A stretch of DNA of 64,000 nt. It comes from Athripsodes cinereus (taxonomy: Eukaryota; Arthropoda; Insecta; Trichoptera; Leptoceridae). Below the pieces are notes generated by a model, which saw nothing but the letters and a program-made list of their open reading frames with translations, had not been told where the DNA came from and searched no databases. The position numbers and the translations under genes are program-made. Numbering within the stretch: position 1 is the stretch's first letter; each line of letters starts with the position of its first letter. Where the stretch lies: assembly GCA_947579605.1 (NCBI GenBank), contig OX388314.1, forward strand, positions 28,984,948-29,048,947. The letters run 5' to 3'. Below, in pieces: positions 11,612-21,535 of the stretch.

Positions 11612-13950
11612 TGAGATGATCCTACCTATTTCAAACCGTTCTAAACTCCGAATTTGCAACATCCTAGCTTCTAAACTATACCTACTGTAATAATTGATTC
11701 CCAAACTAGAAGTGACAACCCTATTCAGCTAGCTAAGAATTGTATGAATTTTCGCATTGTTGCAAATATACGCACGAAATATCGCATTCCTAATTGAATT
11801 AATTAACGAATTTTGGCCTTCCGTGATCGTCTAGATTTATCTATTAACTATTTTCATAGATTTGGACCCAGTACGTTGTGTTTTGACGATAATTTTACCT
11901 ACGTTGTGTATTTTTTTTAAAACGCAAAATAAGTCACCTGAAATATACATTTCAATAATCAAAAGGAACAACAAAATCACAAAATCAATAAAACAATTTA
12001 AACATGAGTTTGATACATATTAACTCTGAGGTCAACTTTGACGTCAGATCACTTACCTTGAGATACTGTAAAATAACATAATAAAAATAGTGCATAATAA
12101 AACATAACGAAATATAACATAACAATCATCGTAACATAAAATTCAAATAATATTATTCTATATCATTACGAGAATGTTGTATGGTAACTGGTTGCCGATC
12201 TATGTCCCTACATAAGATAACCATTTCATAGTTTCTATAGCCGATGTATGTACATATGTTCTACAACATACCTACTAATTCGTTGCGTCGTAAAGGACAG
12301 TGGCGCACCCAAAAACATAACTTTATTACTTTTGAATATTAATTAAATTTCAACACGATTGCTTTGGCATCATTTTCGGAGACTATAACTACTGGTTGTT
12401 AATGCATGGAAAGCATGCTGTGTCCATGCTGAAGGAGCGCCGCCTCCGCTCCCTCACGTCTCAAACTGTCCCATGCCGCATTTTGAGCCCGTGTGCACTA
12501 ATCTACACCCCGAATATATAAAATAATATATAATATGTATACTCATTTGAACATGCAGCTATATATAATAAGAATAATTATAAATATATGTTAAGAAGCT
12601 TTGTCATGGACCCTGGCGGGAAACGGGGCAAGACCCGCATTGACCCTTGTCTCGAAAGCTGAATCGAAGAGATAGGAGCAGGGCTTGCTAACGGTACACC
12701 TACATTTCGAAGCAGGATTAGGACTGAAATTGTTAGTATATAGTATATGTTTCTACAAAGTACATAATACGTCTCGTGCATAATTGTATAATAATAATGA
12801 TAAATATGTGGTTACGAATAGATCAAACCCACACTATAGACACTAGGTAGCTAGTCTAGTGTCGATAGGCAGAAGGGATCCATATCCATAAGGTAATCTC
12901 GACAAGATTTAGCTATAAAAGACTACATATTTATGGTGAGGTGAATTTAGGAATCATGTAAGTCAAATAAAAATATATTAAGACCAATAAATACATAAAT
13001 ATTACTTATGATTAGTGTCATGCAAAATATCAAATTTGTTCCTTCCATGATATCGCAGCAATTACAGCATGTTGAATAAGTAGAAAAATCCAGTAAGTTC
13101 GTAGAATACAAATGACATTCGATGATAAAATATGTAATTAAATTAATAATCAAATAATATCCTTCTCAACATATAACTCCTCTTCAAACTGTATACTCCA
13201 TCGTTATGGTAAAGTAAATTAAATAAAAGTATAATATTGGGTAGAGCGGTGCGCCACTGTTATTAGTCTAGTTCTAGATGTGTTGGACCGCGCTATATAA
13301 AATCAGCCACAGGTACATACATACATACAATAATACTGAAAATAAATGTACATATAACACATAATTCCTTCGTTTTCAAAATCCGTAAAATAATAAATCC
13401 TTGAGTACAAATATTGCCTTGTAGACAACAGACATCCTGAGAGTATCCTAACACCTAGATATAAATAATAAATTAATAATATTAAAAGAAAATCTTATCT
13501 TAGACAGCTGGCAGCATCACGGATTTTAAATGCTAATTAAAAGTAATTTAGGATGATCTTTATATATTCCCAATTGTGGAAATATCACTAAAAAATAATG
13601 TACTAACTACTACGAAGGTGGGTAAATAAATATTAAAATATATCGAATTCAAACACTGAGATTAATATGATTGAGTCCCACCTCTCCCAGGCTCAAAACT
13701 AAACTGCCCCGAGTAATAAGTACTCTTTCTTCAGACCCTGAAAATGTCGACCCAAAGCAACAAAAAAAAAACTACATCCATCTCTTCCTGACACACACCG
13801 AAATATACCTGTATCTGTCCCCTACATAGATAGTTGTGTTCAACAACCACTTGAGATTGCCTCATTCCCAAATTAATTACCTACTACAAATATACGATCT
13901 AGGTATATAAAAATAATATATACCGTCTTGTATATATTCATTTCATGACA
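11612..13950 (-). mobile_element. 5' LTR of the nested LTR retrotransposon
   Basis: This is a 2339-bp LTR almost identical to 5776-8113. On the minus strand it begins at 13950 (TGTCATGAAATG) and ends at 11612 with GGATCATCTCA, where the other copies have ACA. It is followed by the primer-binding site. Its outer edge lies only 8 bases upstream of the mariner start codon, so its U3 is back to back with the transposase gene. Frames at 12578-12781 and 12947-13153 are repeats of frames in the other LTR. Confidence 0.92.
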
Positions 13951-13954
13951 GTAC
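13951..13954 (+). repeat. target-site duplication GTAC, right copy
   Basis: Right-hand partner of GTAC at 5772-5775. It lies directly after the LTR end TTTCATGACA on the plus strand. Confidence 0.85.
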
Positions 13955-13958
13955 GAAA

Positions 13959-15011
13959 ATGAATCTTTCTAAGGAAAATGTTCGTGCAATAATTTTCTAC
14001 AACTTTAGAAGAGGCCTGACACGGCTTCAGTGTTTTGCAGAGCTAACATCTGTGTTCAGTGATGAAGCTCCATGTCTGCGGACTGTCGAACGCTGGTATT
14101 TAGAATTCCAGCGTGGACATACTAGTGTTAGTGACAAATCTCGCGAAGGACGCCCAAAATCCGCCTTCACTGAAGATAACATCATTGCTGTGAGACAACT
14201 AATTCTCAAAGATCGTCATGTGACGTATCGAGAGATAGAGGCTCTATTAGGCATCTCAGGGACAACTATTCAGAAGATCTTGCATGAAGCGCTTGGTGTG
14301 AGAAAGCTAGTTTGCCGTTGGATACCGCATCTGCTTTCCGACGATCACAAGGCGGCCCGCGTCAGATGGTGTAAGAAAACTCTGGAAAGGTTCAACCGAG
14401 GAGAGTCAAATCACGTCTACGACATCATCAGTGGTGACGAATCTTGGATCTATGCCTACGATCCTGATTCCAAACAACAATCTACAATCTGGGTCTTTCA
14501 AGACGAGCCAAAGCCGACTAAAGTTGTTCGTTCTCGAAGCACTTCAAAGAAGATGGTGGCCACGTTCGTTGGAAAAACCGGCCATGTTGCGACTATTGCA
14601 CTTGAAGATCGTAGAACGGTTAACGCAGAGTGGTATACCACAGTTTTTTTACCACAAGTCATCGCCGAACTTCGAAAATCTAACTCAAAGCGACGCATCA
14701 TCCTGCACCACGACAACGCAAGCTCACACAGCGCTCGGAAAACAATTGAGTATTTGAAGCAGGAAAAAGTAGAAATTCTTGACCATCCTCCATACAGTCC
14801 TGACCTAAGCCCTAACGATTTCTTTACATTTCCTAAAATTAAGAAAAGTCTTCGTGGTCAAAGGTTCCAGTCCGGTGAAGAAGCAGTCGACGCTTTCAAG
14901 TCAGCCATTTTGAACACCCCCACTTTAGAGTGGAATAAATGTTATAATAACTGGTTTGAGCGAATGGAAAAGTGTATTAAGCTACGTGGTGAATACTTTG
15001 AAAAACAATAA
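13959..15011 (+). CDS. mariner transposase, 350 aa, apparently intact
   Basis: This is a cut-and-paste transposase of the Tc1/mariner superfamily. An N-terminal helix-turn-helix region (about residues 1-110) includes the RTVERWYLEF helix. Next come the linker motif WIPHLLSD (about 131-138) and a DD34D catalytic core. The three aspartates sit in SGDESWIY (about 159), ILHHDNASSH (about 247) and YSPDLSPND (about 282), with 34 residues between the last two. It ends in GEYFEKQ, a normal mariner C-terminus, and no stop or frameshift is seen. The ATG follows the GTAC duplication by four bases. The LTR element separates the gene from its own 5' UTR and left inverted repeat, so expression and transposition of this copy are doubtful, though the protein could act on other copies. 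Confidence 0.95.
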   Translation: MNLSKENVRAIIFYNFRRGLTRLQCFAELTSVFSDEAPCLRTVERWYLEFQRGHTSVSDKSREGRPKSAFTEDNIIAVRQLILKDRHVTYREIEALLGISGTTIQKILHEALGVRKLVCRWIPHLLSDDHKAARVRWCKKTLERFNRGESNHVYDIISGDESWIYAYDPDSKQQSTIWVFQDEPKPTKVVRSRSTSKKMVATFVGKTGHVATIALEDRRTVNAEWYTTVFLPQVIAELRKSNSKRRIILHHDNASSHSARKTIEYLKQEKVEILDHPPYSPDLSPNDFFTFPKIKKSLRGQRFQSGEEAVDAFKSAILNTPTLEWNKCYNNWFERMEKCIKLRGEYFEKQ

Positions 15012-15076
15012 AAAGTACTATAAGGTTCTAGTTGTGTTTTTTTCTTCAAACGACAAAACTTAAAAGGCATGCCTCG

Positions 15077-16575
15077 TATGAGGCTGAGCTGCACCAAGGA
15101 TTTGAACTCTCTCGGTATCTTTCCGATAATGACTCAATAGAGTCGGCCTGGGAGGAGTTCCAGAGAGTGGTGAAGGCTGCAGCGGTTGCGTCCATTGGGT
15201 TCAAAGAGAGGAACAAACCACCATGGATGTCTATGGAGTCCTGGGGATATATTCAAGATCGCCAAAAAGTCAAAATACTCAGAGATGCTGAAAAGTCCCC
15301 TACGAAACTGGAGGCCCTAAGAAATTCGTACAGAGAGCTAGACCGCCTGGTAAAGCAATCTGTGCGCAAAGACAGACGACGTGATGTCGAAGCCAAAATA
15401 CAGCTTGCACAAACTGCCGCGGCCAGGAATGACTCGAAGACTCTCTTTGAAATTACCCGCATGTTAGGAGGAAGAGGTCAGAATAAGACTGCTGACTCAA
15501 TTAATGATAGCAGTGGAAACCTGATCTCTGCCCCTGACTTAGTTAGAGGAAGATGGAGAGAACACTTTGAGTTCATTCTAAACCGACCGGACCCCTCCTC
15601 ACCTTTTGATGTTGGCAATGAGGATGGCGACCTAGATATCCCACAGGTATCTGGGATAGCCGAAACTCCCCCAACACATGAGGAGATTGAGGCAGCTGTA
15701 AAAAGGCTAAAAAACAACAAGGCCCCAGGTGAGGATGGAATCCACGCAGAGCTCCTTAAGTATGGCATGAATACGCTTATCCACCCAATGTACCATCTCT
15801 TTAACAAGGTGTGGAATGAGGAGCTCTGCCCGAAAGATTGGAGAAATGGATCCATCGTGACACTTTTTAAGAAGGGAAACCCACTGGAATGCGGAAACTA
15901 CCGTGGCATTACACTACTTAGTGTGCCCGGTAAAGTTCTCTCACAAATCATATTGAGTCGCATTCAAAAACCAGTGTTGGCATCTCTGAGAAAGCAACAA
16001 TGCGGGTTTGTGCCTGGCAAGTCCTGTTTGGACGCAATTTTCTGTGCCAGATGCGTACTTCAACAGTCGCAAGAGTTCAACTCACCGCTTGCATGTTGCT
16101 TCATTGACTACGAAAAAGCTTTTGACAGCCCCCACAGACCAACCATATGGAAAATACTGGCCGCGTATGGCATCCCGCCCAAGGTGGTAACCATGATCAA
16201 AGCCCTGCATATGGACTCTGAATGTTCTGTCAGAACATCAAGTGGTCCAACTGACACCTTCAGGATCACCACTGGAGTCCGGCAGGGCTGTGTATTGGCA
16301 CCTTTTATCTTTGCCATAATTATGGACTACCTGCTCAGAAAATCTATTCTGGGCCCTGGCGGTGTGTCTTTATCACAGCGTGAAAACAGTGAGACGTCTG
16401 TGGGAGTGCTGCACGATCTTGAATATGCGGATGATCTAGCCCTTTTTGATACATCTGTGGACGGATTACAGTGCAACGCTAATGCTCTTTTTGAAAATTC
16501 CTTGCGCCTTGGCCTTCGTATCAACGCTGGTAAAACGGAGTACATATGTAATAGTACATGCACGAGTACTCACTA
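15077..16575 (+). pseudogene. LINE reverse transcriptase, continuation of split ORF2
   Basis: Coding resumes at the TA after the mariner with YEAELHQGFELS. A basic linker is followed by the reverse transcriptase fingers and palm. Motifs seen are LKNNKAPGEDGIHAELLKYG, NYRGITLLSVPGKVL, QCGFVPGKSCLDAIF, the catalytic FIDYEKAFDS, GVRQGCVLAPFIF and YADD at 16424-16435. The protein copies element RNA at nicked target DNA. The frame ends at TAA 16574-16576, just after AGKTEYICNST, and the following conserved region lies in the +2 frame. A single-base deletion at about 16555-16570 probably broke the gene. The first 45 bases of the open frame, before 15077, belong to the mariner end and are not LINE coding. 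Confidence 0.88.
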
Positions 16576-17199
16576 ATGGTTGGTAATTCCCAAATATCTC
16601 AGGTTAGCAAATTCAGGTACCTGGGAGCAACCATAACGCCAGAGGGTGATCTCCGATCGGAATTACCAATCCGCATAGGGGCAGCTAGTGGGGCTTTCAA
16701 TAACATGAACAAAGTTTGGAAGGCGTCTGGACTCAGCATCAGGACAAAATGTCGCTTGTTCAATGCGTGCATCATCCCAATCCTTCTATATGGCTGTGAG
16801 TCTTGGCACTTAACCAAGGCTCAAGAGCGGAAGATACTAAGCTTTGAAAACAGGTGTCTTAGAAGGATTTTGGATGTCAAATGGTATGAACATGTTACAA
16901 ATGATGCTGTGCGCCGGCGCACCCAGCAGAGACCTGTAATCTCCGTAATACAGGAGAGACGATGGTCCTGGCTGGGACATGTTTTGAGAATGCCCAATGA
17001 TAGTTGGCCAAAAAGAGCACTGTTTTTCCGTCCGCAGGGGTTCCGTCGGCCCGGGCGTCATTCTTTCACAATACACCGTTCCTATGACAACGATATCAGA
17101 GCGCAAGGAATGTCGTGGAAAGAGGTGACGCAATTGGCACAGAGACGCTCTGAATGGAGGAGGCTGGTTTCTGCCCTGTGCTCCCGAGAGGAGCGTTGA
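16558..17199 (+). pseudogene. LINE ORF2 C-terminal region, frameshifted
   Basis: This continues the reverse transcriptase thumb and the C-terminal domain in a shifted frame. It shows KFRYLGATITPEG, ILLYGCESWHLTKA, NRCLRRILDVKWYEHV, SWLGHVLRMP and a final EWRRLVSALCSREER before TGA at 17197-17199. These blocks (LYG.E.W, RRIL...W.., W.GH..R) typify the end of apurinic-endonuclease-type LINE proteins. The ATG at 16558 is incidental. A copy at 22926-23450 is nearly identical over the last 170 residues, so the family was active recently. Confidence 0.85.
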
Positions 17200-17201
17200 G
17201 G

Positions 17202-17216
17202 GCGATGATGATGATG
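17202..17216 (+). repeat. LINE family A (GAT)n 3' tail
   Basis: GATGATGATGATGA follows TTGAGGGC after the stop codon. The same short-repeat tail ends the two truncated copies, as in LINE clades whose 3' ends carry microsatellites rather than poly(A). Confidence 0.75.
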
Positions 17217-17221
17217 ATAAT

Positions 17222-18790
17222 TGTTTTCTTTTCCTTCTCTCTTATTGTCTTTTTTCTTCGTACGCTTAAAGCAAATGATCATTTCGACGTGCTCTACGTA
17301 TATGTGCGTAAGTGCACAAACCTAAATTTTACACCAAAACGATTCTATGAAGTTTTTTTGACATAACTTTTTTTCTATTCGACATATTTACTTGAAAATT
17401 GGCAACTATTATTCAATTAATGTGTGTAATAATACTGCGTTTTTCGTTTCTCTACAAATGCAATATTTTTAGAATTTTAGCACTTACTCACATATACCTA
17501 CGTCGGAAACAAAACAACATCTACCAGCTTAACTACCACTTGAGTTGTTATACGCGGGGACAATACTATTGTGTTTTTAAGGCATATATTGACATGGTTC
17601 TAACTATTTACTTAAAATGTTAATTATTATTAACAATAAGAACTTATTTAATAAAAAACCAAGAACGGTTGATATTTCTGGACTCGGTTGATATTTCTGG
17701 AATTAACGTAGTTTCTTCCTTATTAGTATTTTCATAAACCTTTATTTGGTCTGACGTATATGTGAGTAAGTGTGATACACTAGCAATTTAGTGAATATGT
17801 ATGTGCAGATATCTGCAGATGCAGATATATACAGAAAATAAATGTAATTTGGAATAATAAAATCAAATAGGTATTAATATTAAATTTATACTTTTCGTGG
17901 GCATTGTGCACTTGTGTAATAATACTGTATTACAAGTTATCTTCCTTCCTTTTGTGAATAATATTGGATTTTGTTTAATAACAAAGTAATATTTAGCAGA
18001 TTCTTTTCACTAAGGAAAGTTAGATCAAAATAATGAAACATTTTTTTAAACATGGATAAAAGTATAGGTAATTTTTTATTAATAACAAGACTATAAAAAT
18101 AAAACAGAAAAATAACGATTTCGTCTAATCAATTAGTGAAAATAAATACCTTTCAATATATATGCATATACCAATATTATTTTGTCTGTTGCAAAAAGTC
18201 ATAATAACATTGGCATTATTTATGATGAAATACTTATTGTAATTATGGTTAGAGGAATTAAGGTACATTCATATTTATAATTTATGTATGTAAATCATAC
18301 AATGTATTTAATATTTTATATACATATGTATGGCACATGCGCTGGTTTACATACAATGCATCAGCATGTCTGACGTATACGTCGACTTAAATCTTATACA
18401 TCGACTTAACTTACATATACATTGACTTAAAGTCACTTACTCATATATAGGTACGTCGGCGTCTTTTAATTTTTTGGTGCACTTAGGCACATATACGTTT
18501 TAAAAAAGCGTAAAATATCCAAAATTTTGACCCAATTATTTCATCAATGAAAATATACGATATTTTAAGATACTTAGTGTAAAAAATGTTTTGTCAAAAA
18601 TGTCACTTACGCACATATACGTAGGGCACGTCGATTTGTACTCCATTGTGGAATACACTGAGTGAAATTATAATATTTTCGCTGTAGTATGAAAGGGAAA
18701 AATGTATAAATTAAATTTTGTTACTTTAATTGTATCGGCATTTACTTTGTAACACTTCATTTTAAATTATCAAATAAAATAAAATAAATA
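17222..18790. other. AT-rich stretch without recognised genes
   Basis: No coding or element boundary is recognised. Short recurring strings of the type cacttactcacatatacgt occur several times (about 17484, 17757, 18433 and 18604), suggesting an old degenerate low-copy repeat. Confidence 0.45.
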
Positions 18791-18810
18791 TTTATTATTT
18801 TTGTTTCGTG

Positions 18811-18889
18811 TTACTGTTCAGTAAGACTAACGCACGACCGGTTTCGCGGACTCCGAGTTTGCATCATCAGATGCTGATCTATACTGAAT
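18811..18889 (-). ncRNA. hammerhead-ribozyme-like motif
   Basis: On the minus strand the order is TTCAGTA, GCAT, the core CTGATGA (18864-18870), a stem II region, GAAA (18842-18845), CCGG, TC, then GTGC and TACTGAA. GCAT/GTGC and TTCAGTA/TACTGAA pair to form a two-part stem I with an internal loop, as in type I hammerheads. The predicted cleavage site follows the C at 18836. Stem III is only the self-complementary CCGG, as in hammerheads of Penelope-like elements and retrozymes, which are thought to work as dimers. Stem II is weak: a bulged U, GC/GC, then ACT/AGT. The flanks share ATTTTTGTTT in inverted orientation, suggesting a small mobile element around it. Activity is inferred only. Confidence 0.5.
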
Positions 18890-18950
18890 AAAACAAAAAT
18901 CAAATATTAATATAAATGTTAAATGCAACCGATGAAATAATATTTCGTTC

Positions 18951-19490
18951 CATGGAAAACCCGACAAAAAATTAGTCTCCCACTCTTTTTGCTAAGTTTT
19001 CGAATGTTCTGTAAAAGAGTGAATTTCGAAATAAAAAAAACATTTTACACCTTTAATTCGCCAATTATTCCTTTCATCACAAGTGAGATCAGATCCCGAA
19101 GATTGGCATGGATTGGCCACGTCGTTAGATCCGGAGAAGAAAGGGCGACTAAAGGTATTCTGCAGGGTATACCCGAGGACAGGAGACCGTTAGGCAGACC
19201 AAGACAAAGATTGTAAGATAAAATCAACCGAGATCTGGAGGAGCTCAATGCTAAAGACGACTGGCAGTCCATTGCTCAGGATAAAAAGGCTTGGAGATCT
19301 ATTGTTTCGGAGGCAAAGGTCCTACAAGGGCTGTTCGGCCATCGGAAGTAAGTAAGTAAGCAATTCGCCAATGATAATATACCACCCTTCTCAACTGAAT
19401 ATTTTTGTTGGCATGGAAAAGACAGCTTGTATCTTTTTACTGGCTGCTGGCTACCCCATTTGTGGTTAATGCTGTGATGGTATATTAGTA
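18951..19490 (+). repeat. SINE family S copy split by a LINE fragment
   Basis: The head at 18960-19065 (gtctcccactctttt, ttttcgaatgttctgtaaaa) and the tail at 19373-19490 (gctggctaccccatttgtgg, gctgtgatggtata) are two parts of one SINE. They are separated by the LINE insertion at 19066-19361. The sense strand is plus. Confidence 0.7.
19066..19361 (+). pseudogene. 5'-truncated LINE (family D) with 11-bp target duplication
   Basis: It encodes RSRRLAWIGHVVRSGEE, GRPRQRL, an in-frame TAA, then NRDLEELNAKDDWQSIAQD and WRSIVSEAKVLQGLFG, the C-terminus of an apurinic-endonuclease-type LINE. The 3' end is a (GTAA)n tail. AATTCGCCAAT occurs at 19055-19065 and 19362-19372, a perfect 11-bp duplication that shows target-primed insertion into SINE S. 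The insertion is younger than its host SINE. Confidence 0.85.
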
Positions 19491-19499
19491 GTGACAAAA

Positions 19500-20010
19500 C
19501 ATTATTTTTCCTTTGTGAAAAGTACTTTTATTTACCTATTGATTACGAGAAAGAGAGAATTATCCCCTAAAAGGATTATCATGAAAAAGATAATTACTAA
19601 ACTGGGCTGTCATACGAATAAGTAATAATTTATTTACCCCATCACGTGGATATTTCTCACGCATGGAATGTGTATGGAATGGGTTTTATATTTAAACATA
19701 CATGTTGTTTTAAACCATGTAAAAAAATATTAAATTTTAAACCGTATAAATAAATATTCCAAGCATAATAATCTTGTATAATTTCAATGAATTATTCAAT
19801 GTAAATCTGATTTTTCAGACAGTAAGTGGATATAAATGTATTGTAATTTGCTTTGTAATATAATCTGCTGGAGTATAGTAAACGCAATATGCGTATAATC
19901 AAAAGTTATTTATTTTTACAATATTTACAGGATAGAGTCATCTTAGAGTCAATTACAAACTTTTTTAACAAAATAATCTTTTTTTTATATAATCCGTAAC
20001 TTTTTGCGTA
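19500..20010. other. AT-rich stretch without recognised features
   Basis: Nothing beyond AT-rich sequence is seen between the SINE end and the foldback element. Confidence 0.45.
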
Positions 20011-20018
20011 TTTTTTAT

Positions 20019-20215
20019 ATTGGTATGAAGTAAAAACACTAAACTTTTTTTATAAATACACACTTTTTTATTTAATTATGGAGTATACAATTGTTTCGTC
20101 TCTCTGGTATTGATAATACCTTAGTATGAGATGAAACAATTATTGTATACTCGATAATTAAATGAAAAATTGTGATTTATAACAAAAAGTTTAGTGTTTT
20201 TAATTCATACCAAAA
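20019..20215. repeat. foldback (long inverted repeat) element
   Basis: The arms start TTGGTATGAAGTAAAAACAC on the left and end GTGTTTTTAATTCATACCAA on the right. They pair through GTATACAATTGTTTCGTCTC and its imperfect complement around a centre near 20115. Arms are about 90 bp with scattered mismatches and small indels. No coding is present. It lies directly beside the LINE copy that follows. Confidence 0.75.
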
Positions 20216-20227
20216 TAAACATTCAAT

Positions 20228-20935
20228 ATGTGGACTGACAAAATATTTAATTTATCGGAAATATTAAAGTCTACAAAATGTATGGTCGTTGGAAGGGAGG
20301 AAGCGACTGCGAACATTGCCATAAATGGAGTGAGCATCAAACAAGTAAGAGAATTCGTGTACTTGGGCAGCAGAATAAACCAGGACGGACGCTCCAAATC
20401 AGAAATTGTGAGCAGAATAAACCAGGCACGAATTGCCTTTAACAAAAAATCCAAAATATTAGAATCCCCTAATATTGATCTAAGCGTGAGGAAGAATCTC
20501 ACTAAAGCCTTTGTGTGGAGCATTTTGTTATATGGGTGCGAGACGTGGACCATCAGCAAGAGGGAAAGCGGACGGTTAGCGGCATTTGAAATGTGGTGCT
20601 ATAGACGCATGCTGAAGATTCATTGGTCGGAACACGTCGAAAACGAAGAAGTGTTAACCAGGGTTGGCGAAAAAAGGCAACTCCTCAAAAGAATCTGCCA
20701 ACAACGAGCTAATTGGATTGGCCACAACATCAGGCACCCAGGACTGCTCATCGCAATCGCAGAGGGCAGGACCGAAGGCACAAATGGCAGAGGTCGACCG
20801 AGAGACGCCTATATGGACCAACTGAAGAGGGACATGAGCTGTGGCTCATATATGGAGTTGAAGAGACTAGCTGAGAATAGGGAGGAGTGGAGAAATAAGT
20901 CAAAACTCGTTGCAGACCAATCCAATGGATTGTAA
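20228..20935 (+). pseudogene. 5'-truncated LINE (family B), C-terminal ORF2
   Basis: The 235-residue frame covers only the end of a reverse transcriptase protein. It shows a KSTKCMVVG and EFVYLGSRINQDG region, WSILLYGCETWTISK, FEMWCYRRMLKIHWSEHV, NEEVLTRVGEKRQLL, NWIGHNIRH and GRGRPRDAY. The catalytic palm is missing, so this is a dead 5'-truncated copy. The first residues (before about 20265) may be flanking DNA that is open by chance. A related copy lies at 32944-33326 on the minus strand. The 3' end is an A-rich run near 20960. I see no clear target duplication. Confidence 0.85.
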
Positions 20936-20969
20936 CTCATTATATATTAAAGTCTTAAAAAAAACATTA

Positions 20970-21530
20970 AAATGAAACTAATTACTATCAAAACAATAAT
21001 ATGAATTTCAGTGCTGAAGAGCTCACAACATCTGTGCAAAGACGTGCAAAAAAGTCCAAGATTCCGTATGATCATGAATAAATTACAGTTTTATTTCAAA
21101 ATGCTACTTAAGAAAGAATTACTTATATTACTTTTTGTAAATTTTTAAATGAATAACACAAAAAAGAAATGACCACGACTAAAACATCTCTATCAAAGAT
21201 CACGAATAGAGAAGAAGTAAATATTAAATACGGAAAGAAACTTTTTGTTTAAAAATAATTTCACTCTTGGAACACGCGTTTTGTGTCAACAAAAGAACTG
21301 TAATATAACTGCAAACTGTTTTGGTTTATTTTTGGTGTAATTCACGTTAATGTTATTTATAGCATTAAATATTTCGTTTGCATGAAATCTATTTTTTTAA
21401 ATAAATGCGTAATTGACTTGTAAAATATGTAGATTCCAAAAAAAAAACAAAGGTTGAATAATACCTATAACCCCGATCACACGTAAACAAATAAATAAGT
21501 TTCAACGTAGAATAAAATAGCTATCTACTA
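20970..21530. other. AT-rich stretch without recognised features
   Basis: No gene, tail or boundary is recognised. Confidence 0.45.
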
Positions 21531-21535
21531 TTTAA

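Larger units (their letters stand above)
5606..15076 (+). mobile_element. mariner transposon interrupted by an LTR retrotransposon
   Basis: Terminal inverted repeats lie at 5606-5634 and 15048-15076. Both begin CGAGGCATGCCTTTTAAGTT and match at 28 of 29 positions. The element is flanked by TA at 5604-5605 and 15077-15078, the target duplication of Tc1/mariner elements. Subtracting the inserted LTR element and one copy of its GTAC duplication leaves 1292 bp, the normal size for a mariner. The target was the coding sequence of the LINE. The transposase is on the plus strand at 13959-15011. The leading region 5606-5775 is the mariner 5' UTR, now more than 8 kb from its gene. Confidence 0.95.
4557..17216 (+). 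mobile_element. LINE (non-LTR retrotransposon) split by a mariner
   Basis: The element carries an apurinic/apyrimidinic-type endonuclease (4770-5603), a reverse transcriptase (15077-16575) and a C-terminal region (16558-17199). It ends in a (GAT)n tail at about 17202-17216. A 5'-truncated copy (22926-23450) and a tiny one (35583-35655) end with the same GTTGAGGGCGATGATGATG sequence, which defines the 3' end. The 5' boundary is uncertain, and 4557 is my estimate from where GC content rises. The summed coding length is near 985 residues, normal for a one-protein EN-RT element. An RTE- or CR1-related clade is possible, but I cannot assign it. The mariner and one frameshift make this copy inactive. 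Confidence 0.85.

Noticed and set aside
5776..13950. Plus-strand orientation of the LTR element
   Set aside because: Both strands give TG...CA ends, but a polypurine tract and a TGG-starting primer site in the right places exist only for the minus orientation.
17222..18790. Tandem array based on recurring cacatatacgt strings
   Set aside because: Copies are few, irregularly spaced and degenerate. No unit length could be defined.
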